NCBI RefSeq assembly: GCF_015694405.1
Contig: NZ_JADQDB010000002.1
Coordinates: 1 to 64,000 of the forward strand
Source: Pelagibacterium limicola
Lineage (GTDB): Bacteria; Pseudomonadota; Alphaproteobacteria; Rhizobiales; Devosiaceae
Length of the DNA stretch: 64,000 bases
Direction: 5' to 3'
In this document: positions 26,949 to 34,712 of the stretch, piece after piece
How positions within the stretch are numbered: position 1 is the first letter of the stretch
Layout of the letters: every line of letters begins with the position of its first letter
The notes under the pieces: generated by a model
What the model was told of the DNA's origin: nothing
The model's database searches: none
What the model saw: the letters and a program-made list of their open reading frames with translations, nothing else
Made by a program: the position numbers and the translations under genes

Positions 26949-26979
26949 ATGTTCGGGCTTTCTACCGTGGGAAGGTCAA
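26949..26979 (-). promoter_or_regulatory. Second CueR-type box upstream of the DUF305 gene
   Basis: Read on the minus strand, TTGACC is followed by a 19-base spacer beginning TTCCCA and then GAACAT. This matches the copA promoter in its first 12 bases (TTGACCTTCCCA) and in spacer length. The second arm of the dyad is poorly kept. It starts 36 bases upstream of the DUF305 ATG. Confidence 0.55.
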
Positions 26980-27133
26980 GGCCGGCATTGGAGCAAATTG
27001 CCCACCTTAGCGCCAAGATATTCCAATGCCCGCCAGATCGTGACGGAGATGATTGTCTCGTTATCCGAGAGGACTGATTGCGCCCGGGGGTTGAACGGGT
27101 CGGAGTGCCCGTTGACCGGCGATGCCGAATCCG

Positions 27134-27439
27134 TCAGTGCGTCCAGGGGAACTTGCGGTCGTGGCGGAAATTGTCCGGATAGCTGACCTTCTTGACCGAA
27201 GCGTCGTGCGCCGGTTCGATCCGATAGGGAATGCCGCTGCGGCGCGCATAGGATTCCGCCTCTTCGACCGTATCGAAACGCAGCTTGACCTGCTGGCGCA
27301 TGTCGGTCGAGGACGTATAGCCCATAAGCGGATCGATGGAACGCGGCGCTTCGGGCTCGTATTCGAGCACCCAGTTGCGGCTTTTGCCCCTGCCGGACTG
27401 CATCGCATTCGGTGCTGGGCGATAGATACGTGCGACCAT
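27134..27439 (-). CDS. NDUFS4-like NADH dehydrogenase accessory subunit (ETC complex I subunit family)
   Basis: This 101-residue protein starts at ATG 27439 (AAGGG nine bases upstream) with MVARIYRPAPNAMQSG. This is characteristic of the alphaproteobacterial homologue of the mitochondrial 18-kDa complex I subunit. The body follows the family pattern WVLEYEPEAP, DPLMGYTSS, QVKLRFDTVEEAESYA and PYRIEP. It would bind at the NuoE/F/G arm of complex I, whose operon lies 25 kb downstream. The open frame extends upstream into tRNA-Pro, which is not coding. Confidence 0.88.
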   Translation of the reverse strand: MVARIYRPAPNAMQSGRGKSRNWVLEYEPEAPRSIDPLMGYTSSTDMRQQVKLRFDTVEEAESYARRSGIPYRIEPAHDASVKKVSYPDNFRHDRKFPWTH

Positions 27440-27464
27440 TCCCGTCATCCCTTGTATTCGTGGT

Positions 27465-27541
27465 TGGTCGGGGCAGCAAGATTCGAACTTGCGACCCCCG
27501 GTTCCCAAAACCGGTGCTCTACCAGGCTGAGCTATACCCCG
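27465..27541 (-). tRNA. tRNA-Pro (anticodon TGG)
   Basis: This is a 77-base cloverleaf on the minus strand. It has acceptor CGGGGTA with TGCCCCG, discriminator A, encoded CCA (27465-27467), anticodon stem CCGGT/ACCGG with TGG, and T loop TTCGAAT. Confidence 0.95.
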
Positions 27542-27639
27542 ACGTGGCCACGACGATCCGATACACATTCTTTTCTGACAGGGCAAGGCGTGTTACCCGG
27601 TTGCGCCCGCGCAATTTACCACACGGGAGACGCGTCAGC

Positions 27640-28434
27640 TTGTTTGCAGACAATACTTTCAGTGATCGCTTCTGGCGTTGGATCGCGCAGGAGCATCTGA
27701 GTCGCCGCATATATCTGCGTTGGCTGCCGGCGATTGTGCTGGCGCTTCTAGTTACGGCCGTGTTTTTCGATGCGCCTGTCAGCGTTGCCCTGCGGAATTG
27801 GCCTGCCTATGAGCGCGCCTTCTTCACCTTCCTCACCGGCTTTGGAAAATCCGACTGGATTCTGATCCCCACGCTCCTGGGTATGATTCTCGGTTTTGCC
27901 GCCCGGTATGCAAATCTGACCTATAGCTGGCGCTGGGCTGCACGCGGGGTTTTGGGGGTCTCGGCTTACGTTTTCACGTCCGTTGCCCTGGCTGGTCTGG
28001 TCACGGTGGTTCTCAAGCGCGTGATCGGCCGCGCCCGGCCAATGTATCTCGAACAGTACGGAACGCTGCATATTGAGCCCTTCAATATACTCGACTGGTC
28101 GATGCATAGTTTTCCGTCCGGGCATTCGACCACCGCGCTCGCTTTCACCGTCGTGCTGATAACCCTTGCGAACGGGCGGTTCGCAAGAACACTCACGGCG
28201 ATTGGCCTGGGAATCGGCCTGAGCCGCATCGTGGTGGGCGATCACTTTTTGTCCGACGTGGCCGCAGGTTGTGTGGTCGGAACCCTGGTCGCTCTGCTCG
28301 TGCGCGACTATTTCGCGACCAGGGGCTGGACCATGCGCGTCGAAGGCAAGGCGGTCCGATTCCGCATGTTTGCTGCGTTCTTGCCGCTCTTGCGCTGGCT
28401 GAGGCGCCGTCACGTTCCCAAACTGTTTAGGTAG
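27640..28434 (+). CDS. PAP2-family membrane phosphatase
   Basis: This membrane phosphatase has about 264 residues and six hydrophobic helices. The three phosphatase motifs are visible: KRVIGRARP (KX6RP), PSGHST (SGH with the acid His) and SRIVVGDHFLSDV (SRX5HX3D). These act on lipid phosphates such as phosphatidic acid, undecaprenyl pyrophosphate or PGP. The frame is open back through tRNA-Pro. I place the start at TTG 27640 because GGGAGA lies upstream and no suitable ATG exists; this is uncertain. Its 3' end overlaps metC on the other strand by 25 bases. Confidence 0.85.
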   Translation: MFADNTFSDRFWRWIAQEHLSRRIYLRWLPAIVLALLVTAVFFDAPVSVALRNWPAYERAFFTFLTGFGKSDWILIPTLLGMILGFAARYANLTYSWRWAARGVLGVSAYVFTSVALAGLVTVVLKRVIGRARPMYLEQYGTLHIEPFNILDWSMHSFPSGHSTTALAFTVVLITLANGRFARTLTAIGLGIGLSRIVVGDHFLSDVAAGCVVGTLVALLVRDYFATRGWTMRVEGKAVRFRMFAAFLPLLRWLRRRHVPKLFR

Positions 28435-29603
28435 CGTGCGAATCCGGCTGCCAGGTCCGCCTTGAGGTCATCGATATCCTCGAAGCCCACATGGATGCGG
28501 AAGGTGTTCCCTGCCTCGTCCCAGGGAACCGCAGTGCGGAATTTCCGCGGATCGACGGGAAGGAGCAGGCTTTCGAAGCCTCCCCAGGAATATCCCATCC
28601 CGAATAATTCCAGTCCATCCACAAACGCGGCAATTGCCGTACGGCCTGCTGGTGGCAGGACGAAGGAAAAAAGCGAACCTGACCCGGAAAAATCGCGCTT
28701 GAACAACGCATGATCGGGATGGGATCGTAGGGCAGGGTGGAGCACCCGGGTGACGAGATCCTGCTCCTCCAGCCACTGGGCCAGATCGAGCGCCCGCGCC
28801 TCATGCGCTTTCATGCGCACGCCCAGTGTGCGTGTGCCGCGCATCGTGAGGAAAGTATCGTCCGGCGATGCAACGATGCCCAGGACGTGAGCCGTTCTGA
28901 GAAGCTGCGGCCAATAAGCAGCGTTTGCAGAGACGGTTCCGAGCATCAGGTCGGAATGGCCGCCGAGCATCTTGGTGCCCGAATGCACAACGATATCCGC
29001 GCCAAGCTGGAGGGGGCGGCAGAACAGCGGCGTCGCCCAGCTGTTATCGGCCACAATAGCGATGTTCTTGCCAGCCAGAGCGGACTTGATTGCAGGAATA
29101 TCCTGCAGTTCGAAGGTTAGCGAGCCGGGGCTTTCCACGAACACGGCGCGCGTGTCGGGCCCGACGAGGTCGGCAATGCTGGAGCCGATGCGAGGATCGA
29201 AATATCGAGCCTTGATTCCGTACCCACAGAGGAAGGTGTCGGCCAGCTTTCGCGTGGGATCGTAAGCGCTGTCGGTGACGAGAATTTCGTCACCACCGTT
29301 GAGACAAGCAAGCAGCGCAAGCGAAATGGCGCTTATCCCACTCGGCGCCAGATACGTTCCCGCCGAACCCTCCAGCCCCGAGACTATCTCCTCAAGACCA
29401 GTTGTCAGCGGGGTTCCTTGGCGCCCGTAGCGATAGCGGATGGTATAGTCATCCAGTTCCGCAAGCGTCTCGAAGATGACTGTGCTCCCCCTGTAGACTG
29501 GCGTATTAACGAACCCCGATTGCGCGGCCGGATTTCGCCCGCCATGTGTAAGGAACGTTTCGGCACCTACCGAGAATCCCTGATCATTTTGAGATTTTTT
29601 CAT
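28410..29603 (-). CDS. metC: Cystathionine beta-lyase (Cys/Met metabolism PLP enzyme)
   Basis: This 397-residue fold-type I PLP enzyme cleaves cystathionine to homocysteine. The PLP Lys is in HSGTKMLGGHSD, with the cofactor Asp in IAIVADNSWATP and the YRYGRQGTPLT segment that contacts the neighbouring subunit. SLLLPVDPRKFRT near the C-terminus is typical of MetC rather than gamma-synthases. ATG at 29603 is preferred over the in-frame TTG at 29615 because a GGAAA stands 12 bases before it. It fits with the sulfur-assimilation genes at 37-41 kb. Confidence 0.88.
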   Translation of the reverse strand: MKKSQNDQGFSVGAETFLTHGGRNPAAQSGFVNTPVYRGSTVIFETLAELDDYTIRYRYGRQGTPLTTGLEEIVSGLEGSAGTYLAPSGISAISLALLACLNGGDEILVTDSAYDPTRKLADTFLCGYGIKARYFDPRIGSSIADLVGPDTRAVFVESPGSLTFELQDIPAIKSALAGKNIAIVADNSWATPLFCRPLQLGADIVVHSGTKMLGGHSDLMLGTVSANAAYWPQLLRTAHVLGIVASPDDTFLTMRGTRTLGVRMKAHEARALDLAQWLEEQDLVTRVLHPALRSHPDHALFKRDFSGSGSLFSFVLPPAGRTAIAAFVDGLELFGMGYSWGGFESLLLPVDPRKFRTAVPWDEAGNTFRIHVGFEDIDDLKADLAAGFARYLNSLGT

Positions 29604-29847
29604 TTCGATGGACAATTTCCGAGCTTCAATAGGTCAGTGCTATTGCTTCTATTTTAGGCGCAAGTCCAAGAGTGGTTAAATTCGTATCGGTAGCCCTTGA
29701 CGGCGGCGGCAAACCGGGCTTCGATGCTGGCCATCAAATCGTCCGATGGCAATAGGGCGTTTGATCTCAATACCAACGTCTGGCACGGAGCAGGCAGTCC
29801 TCGCTTTGGAAGCCGGATAATCAAGGGTTAGGAAAAAAGGCAATCCA

Positions 29848-30867
29848 ATGAAAAATAAACTTTTGACTCTCGCCGTTGCGACCGCAACGGCTGTGGCGGC
29901 GCCTGCAGCATTCGCCGACACGCTCGATGACGTAATCGAGCGCGGCTATGTGCAATGCGGCGTTACCCTTGGTGTGCCCGGCTTCTCCATGCCGGACGAG
30001 AACAACAATTGGTCCGGGCTTGAGGTCGATTATTGCCGCGCGCTGGCTGCGGCCATCTTCGATGACCCCGACGCCGTCCGCTATACCGGCCTCACCTCAC
30101 AGGCCCGTTTCGAGAGCCTGGGCAATGGCAACGTGGACGTGCTGTCCCGTACCACGACGTGGACGATGACACGTGACACTGACCTCGGTCTCACCTTCGT
30201 GGGCACGATGTTCTATGACGGCCAAGGCTTCCTCGTTAAGGCTGCGGACGGCATTTCGTCCGCCCTTGAGCTTTCGGGTGCTGCGGTGTGCATCGAGGCC
30301 GGTACCACGACCGAACTCAACGCCGCCGACTATTTTGCAGCCAACGGCATGGACCTTTCCAACGCCGTTATCTTCGTGACGCGCGATGAGGTGACGCAAG
30401 CCTATCTCGACGGTCGGTGCGACGTCTATACCACCGACGCTTCGGCGATCGCCGCCGAGCGCACCCAGTTCCCCGATCCTTCGGCACACGTCATCCTGCC
30501 CGAAATCATTTCCAAGGAGCCGCTCGGCCCCGTGGTTCGCTCGGGCGACACCCGTTGGTTCAACATCACCCGCTGGACGTATTTCGCCCTGCTCAATGCT
30601 GAAGAACTCGGTGTAACCCAGGCCAACGTCGATGAAATGCTGGGCTCGGATAACCCTGAGATCAAGCGCCTGCTCGGTGTTGAAGGCGACTTCGGTTCGC
30701 CGATCGGACTTTCCGCCGATTGGGCTTACCGCATCATCAAGCACATCGGCAACTATGGCGAGGCTTACGACCGCCATGTCGGCCCGAACACCCCGCTCGG
30801 TATTCCGCGTGGCATCAACGCCCTTTGGTCGCAGGGCGGCATCCAGTACGCTCCGCCGATCCGCTAG
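29848..30867 (+). CDS. aapJ: General L-amino-acid-binding protein AapJ-like
   Basis: This 339-residue periplasmic protein has signal peptide MKNKLLTLAVATATAVAAPAAFA. A family 3 solute-binding domain follows, with GYVQCGVTLGVPGFSMP, GLEVDYCRALAAAIF and the Asp-containing loop DVLSRTTTWTMTRDTDLG typical of AapJ/BztA. It feeds the AapQMP importer, which has broad specificity for polar and acidic amino acids in rhizobia. A ribosome site AGGAAAAAAGG precedes ATG. The 152-base gap to the next gene carries a hairpin. Confidence 0.93.
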   Translation: MKNKLLTLAVATATAVAAPAAFADTLDDVIERGYVQCGVTLGVPGFSMPDENNNWSGLEVDYCRALAAAIFDDPDAVRYTGLTSQARFESLGNGNVDVLSRTTTWTMTRDTDLGLTFVGTMFYDGQGFLVKAADGISSALELSGAAVCIEAGTTTELNAADYFAANGMDLSNAVIFVTRDEVTQAYLDGRCDVYTTDASAIAAERTQFPDPSAHVILPEIISKEPLGPVVRSGDTRWFNITRWTYFALLNAEELGVTQANVDEMLGSDNPEIKRLLGVEGDFGSPIGLSADWAYRIIKHIGNYGEAYDRHVGPNTPLGIPRGINALWSQGGIQYAPPIR

Positions 30868-30884
30868 GATCTGAGCGCCCTATC

Positions 30885-30910
30885 GAACCCGGCGCCTTGG
30901 CGCCGGGTTC
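30885..30910 (+). other. Intercistronic hairpin between aapJ and aapQ
   Basis: This is a perfect 11-bp stem (GAACCCGGCGC with GCGCCGGGTTC) and a 4-base loop, 18 bases after the aapJ stop. No U-tract is present. It resembles 3'-stabilising or attenuating elements that raise binding-protein mRNA over transporter mRNA. Confidence 0.55.
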
Positions 30911-31019
30911 AGCAATAAGGGCCTGCTGCAAACAGGAACGATCCGCCGGACCAACTCGTGGCGCCGCAGGAATCGGATACCGGCTCGCAACGTTGCCGAG
31001 GGCTGGGCAGGGGGTATGA

Positions 31020-32639
31020 ATGTCTGTAGAAAACGGGGCGTCGCCCAGGGCGCAGACCGCGTCATCCATATTAAATAATCCCACCGTTCGCGCGGTCTTT
31101 TATCAGGTTGCGCTGGTCATATCGGTGGTCGTGCTGTTCTGGTGGCTGTGGTCCAATGCCATGCAGAACCTGGCCTTGCAGAACAAGGCTACGGGCTTTG
31201 GCTTTCTCAATCAGGTTTCCGGATTCAACATCAGCTTCGCGCTCATTCCGTTCGAGCGTACGTCTAGCTATTTGACGGTCTATTTCGTCGGCATCCTCAA
31301 TACGTTGCTCGTTGCGGCTATCGGTATCGTCCTGGCGACGATCCTCGGGTTTACGATGGGTATCGCGCGGCTTTCCAAGAACGTGCTGATCCGCGGATTT
31401 GCGGCCGTCTACGTCGAATTGACCCGCAATACCCCCCTTCTGCTACAACTGATATTTTGGTATTTCCTCTCGCTCAACGCCTTTCCGCCTGTCAGGCAGA
31501 GCTGGGAGCTTCCCGGTTCCATTGTCGTCAATCAGCGCGGCCTCTCCTTTCCAGCGCCCGCTTTCGACGGCCCTTTCCTTTTGCTCGTAGCGGTCGCGCT
31601 TCTGGCGGTTGTGATTGTCTTCGTGATGCGGCGATGGGCGATGAAGGCGAGGGACGTCAGTGGCACAATTCCCTCCGGGATTGTCACCGCGGCCCATTAT
31701 ACCGACGTGATCGTCGTGTTCGCCATTGCCTGGTTGCTGGCGCTGTTTGCGCAGGTGATGATATTGGGCGAGGCCAATACAATCGCCTCGACGCTTACCG
31801 CCGCTGTGATCGCGGCCGTTTCCGCCACCCGTTATGAACGCCTGGCCCGGCTGGCGATTATCGCGCTGGTGGTGGTGGGCGCCGGCGTTCCCGCGATGCT
31901 TGCGGCGCTCAGTGCGCTACCCGCGTTTCTTTCAAACGGGTTCGATGCAGTCGGCGCGGCAATTGGCGGGACCCAGGGCCTGGAGGCGGACGCAGGACGG
32001 ACTGTCATCGCCCGGGTGCTTGCGTTCGTTCTTGCCGCCGCCGCAATCTGGCACGCCTTTAGGACGATCCCGGAGAAGCGCGGGAGCCGCAACCTGCGTT
32101 TTCCCGTTTCGCTAAGCGTGGTGCTGATCGTCGGATTGCCCACCCTTTTCTATTTCTTGAGCGGGGCCGAACTGGCCTTCGATCCACCCGAATTGCAGGG
32201 CTTCAACTTCCGGGGCGGATGGACGGCACCGCCTGAATTGACAGCGTTGATATTCGGGCTTGTCGTCTACACCGCAGCCTTCATCGCCGAGATCGTTCGT
32301 GCAGGCATCCAAGCGGTGAATTACGGACAGACCGAGGCAGCTGCTTCGCTCGGGCTGAAGGACGGCGATCGGTTGCGCCTTGTGATCATTCCCCAGGCGC
32401 AGCGCATCATTGTACCGCCCCTCACCAGCCAGTATCTGAACCTCACGAAAAACTCGTCGCTCGGCGCGGCAATCGGCTTCCCCGAACTGGTGAACGTCTT
32501 CGTGGGCACGGCGCTCAACCAGAGCGGCCGCGCCATCGAGATCATCGGCATGACGATGTTGGTCTACCTGACGTTCTCGCTTGCGACCTCGCTGTTCATG
32601 AACTGGTATAATGCGCGCGTTGCGCTGGTGGAACGTTGA
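31020..32639 (+). CDS. aapQ: AapQ-like amino-acid ABC permease, enlarged
   Basis: The family core is clear: an N-terminal FYQVALVISVVVLFWWLWSN segment, the LTRNTPLLLQ loop and the EAA motif TEAAASLGLKDGDRLRLVIIPQA near residues 438-460, ending MNWYNARVALVER. The protein has 539 residues, whereas AapQ/BztB proteins are about 400. The excess is an insertion of roughly 140 residues (about 211-355) between RRWAMKA and FPVSLSVVLIVGLP. It contains three hydrophobic stretches long enough for membrane helices. The frame is intact and codon use is normal. Confidence 0.9.
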   Translation: MSVENGASPRAQTASSILNNPTVRAVFYQVALVISVVVLFWWLWSNAMQNLALQNKATGFGFLNQVSGFNISFALIPFERTSSYLTVYFVGILNTLLVAAIGIVLATILGFTMGIARLSKNVLIRGFAAVYVELTRNTPLLLQLIFWYFLSLNAFPPVRQSWELPGSIVVNQRGLSFPAPAFDGPFLLLVAVALLAVVIVFVMRRWAMKARDVSGTIPSGIVTAAHYTDVIVVFAIAWLLALFAQVMILGEANTIASTLTAAVIAAVSATRYERLARLAIIALVVVGAGVPAMLAALSALPAFLSNGFDAVGAAIGGTQGLEADAGRTVIARVLAFVLAAAAIWHAFRTIPEKRGSRNLRFPVSLSVVLIVGLPTLFYFLSGAELAFDPPELQGFNFRGGWTAPPELTALIFGLVVYTAAFIAEIVRAGIQAVNYGQTEAAASLGLKDGDRLRLVIIPQAQRIIVPPLTSQYLNLTKNSSLGAAIGFPELVNVFVGTALNQSGRAIEIIGMTMLVYLTFSLATSLFMNWYNARVALVER

Positions 32640-32649
32640 GGAGCCGGCC

Positions 32650-33801
32650 ATGAGTGATCTGACCTTCGTTCGTTCCGATATGCAGCCGGCGCTTCCGCCT
32701 CCGGTCAGGACGACCGGTGCTATAGCCTGGACGCGCAAGAACCTTTTTCCCTCGGTCTCCAACGGCGTGTGGACGATCGTGGCAATTCTGTTCCTGCTCT
32801 GGCTCGTCCCGCGCCTTTATGGTTTTCTCATTGGGGACGCCATTTTTACCGATCCGGAAGGGCTGCGCGGAGAGGCCTGCCGCTTCGAGGGGGTAGGTGC
32901 GTGCTGGGCCTATGTGGCTGCGCGTTTCAATTTCTTTATTTATGGGTTCTTCCCCTTGGGTGAGGTCTGGCGGGTGAACATCATGTTCATCCTCGGGATC
33001 ATCTTCCTTGCCCCGCTGCTGATTCCGAAGGCCCCGTTGCAAAAGACCGCCGCGCTGATGTTCTTCGTCGTCTATCCCATCGTCTCCTATTGGCTGATGG
33101 CGGGCGGAGAATTCCTCGGTATTCCGGGTACGGCACTGCGCACGGTTCCTACCAATCAGTGGGGCGGCCTGACCCTGACTCTGATCATCTCGATGATCGG
33201 TATCATCGTCTCGATGCCACTCGGCATTCTCCTTGCCCTTGGTCGCCAGTCGAAGCTGCCGATCATCAAATGGTTCTGCGTGGCCTTTATCGAGCTCTGG
33301 CGCGCCGTACCCCTGATCACCGTGCTGTTCATGGCTTCGGTGATGTTCCCGCTGTTCATGCCGCAGGGCGTCAATCCCGATACGCTCCTCCGCGCCATCG
33401 TCGGCATTTGCCTCTTCCAGGCCGCCTACATGGCCGAGGTCGTCCGCGGCGGGCTGCAAGCCATGCCGCGCGGCCAGTACGAGGCGGCTTCGGCCTTGGG
33501 GCTCAGCAAACCCAAGACGATGGGGCTGATCATACTTCCTCAGGCGCTCAAGCATGTGATCCCCGGGATCGTCAACAACTTCATCGCGTTGTTCAAGGAT
33601 ACCTCGCTGGTATCGATCATCGGCGTCTTTGAGTTGCTCAATACCGTCCGCGCTGCGGCGCGCGATCTCGACTGGTCATCACCGACACAGGCCGTAACCG
33701 GCTACATTTTTGCTGGCTTCGTCTTCTGGATATTCTGTTTCGGCATGTCCCGGTATTCCATCTACATGGAGAACCGCCTGCATACCGGACACAAGAGGTA
33801 A
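32650..33801 (+). CDS. aapM: AapM-like amino-acid ABC permease
   Basis: This 383-residue partner permease starts at ATG 32650 after GAGGAGCCGG; the longer frame reading into aapQ is discarded. Typical AapM features are the long N-terminal periplasmic region and an EAA loop reading YEAASALGLSKPKTMGLIILPQAL. The C-terminal ending is YSIYMENRLHTGHKR. It pairs with AapQ in the inner membrane, 10 bases after it and 6 bases before aapP. Confidence 0.93.
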   Translation: MSDLTFVRSDMQPALPPPVRTTGAIAWTRKNLFPSVSNGVWTIVAILFLLWLVPRLYGFLIGDAIFTDPEGLRGEACRFEGVGACWAYVAARFNFFIYGFFPLGEVWRVNIMFILGIIFLAPLLIPKAPLQKTAALMFFVVYPIVSYWLMAGGEFLGIPGTALRTVPTNQWGGLTLTLIISMIGIIVSMPLGILLALGRQSKLPIIKWFCVAFIELWRAVPLITVLFMASVMFPLFMPQGVNPDTLLRAIVGICLFQAAYMAEVVRGGLQAMPRGQYEAASALGLSKPKTMGLIILPQALKHVIPGIVNNFIALFKDTSLVSIIGVFELLNTVRAAARDLDWSSPTQAVTGYIFAGFVFWIFCFGMSRYSIYMENRLHTGHKR

Positions 33802-33807
33802 ACCGAC

Positions 33808-34602
33808 ATGTCCCTTGAACTCGATATCGATCATACGCCCGACCGCTCCAAGATGACGGTCTCACAGACCGACATCGCCATCGAAATCAGGTCGATGAAC
33901 AAATGGTACGGCGATTTCCATGTCCTGAGGGATATCGACCTCAAGGTCATGCGGGGCGAGCGGATTGTCATTGCGGGACCGTCCGGCTCCGGCAAGTCGA
34001 CGCTTATCCGCTGCATCAACCGCCTCGAGGAGCATCAGGACGGCGACATCATTGTCGACGGCATCGAACTGACGTCGGACCTCAAGCGCATCGATGAGGT
34101 GCGCCGGGAAGTGGGAATGGTGTTCCAGCATTTCAACCTGTTCCCGCATCTGACCATCCTCCAGAACCTCACGCTCGCGCCGATCTGGGTTCGGGGCGTT
34201 CCCAAGGCGGAAGCCGAGGAAACCGCGATGAAGTATCTCGAGCGCGTAAAGATTCCCGAACAGGCGAACAAGTTCCCCGGCCAGCTTTCGGGTGGCCAGC
34301 AGCAGCGCGTGGCGATTGCCCGTTCACTGTGCATGAACCCCAAGATCATGCTGTTCGACGAACCCACCTCTGCCCTCGATCCTGAGATGATCAAGGAAGT
34401 ATTGGAGGTCATGGTGCAACTTGCCGAAGACGGCATGACCATGCTGTGCGTGACCCACGAAATGGGTTTCGCCCGCCAAGTGGCTAATCGCGTGATCTTT
34501 ATGGACCAGGGGCAGATCATCGAGCAAAACGAGCCCGAGGCGTTCTTCTCCAACCCGCAGCATGAGCGGACAAAGCTGTTCCTGAGCCAGATTCTGCACT
34601 GA
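33808..34602 (+). CDS. aapP: Amino-acid ABC transporter ATPase AapP
   Basis: This 264-residue ATPase of the polar amino-acid group has Walker A GPSGSGKS, the Q-loop [13 protein letters not shown] and signature [15 protein letters not shown]. Walker B is [15 protein letters not shown] and the H-loop [10 protein letters not shown] 30-residue N-terminal leader precedes the ATPase, as in AapP/GlnQ-like proteins of rhizobia. It energises AapQ/AapM. Confidence 0.96.
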   Translation: MSLELDIDHTPDRSKMTVSQTDIAIEIRSMNKWYGDFHVLRDIDLKVMRGERIVIAGPSGSGKSTLIRCINRLEEHQDGDIIVDGIELTSDLKRIDEVRREVGMVFQHFNLFPHLTILQNLTLAPIWVRGVPKAEAEETAMKYLERVKIPEQANKFPGQLSGGQQQRVAIARSLCMNPKIMLFDEPTSALDPEMIKEVLEVMVQLAEDGMTMLCVTHEMGFARQVANRVIFMDQGQIIEQNEPEAFFSNPQHERTKLFLSQILH

Positions 34603-34614
34603 GTTTGAATTGTG

Positions 34615-34644
34615 CCGGATGGCGGCACGCTTGCCGCCATCCGG
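34615..34644 (+). terminator. Strong hairpin after aapP
   Basis: This is a 13-bp perfect stem (CCGGATGGCGGCA with TGCCGCCATCCGG) and a 4-base loop, 13 bases past the aapP stop. The following sequence is AACAAACTT, not a U-tract. It may end or weaken transcription before the second binding-protein gene. Confidence 0.5.
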
Positions 34645-34712
34645 AACAAACTTAGTAAAATTAGACGGGATTGCGCCGGGTTCGCCTTGACCCCCCACTG
34701 AGCAATGCCAAT

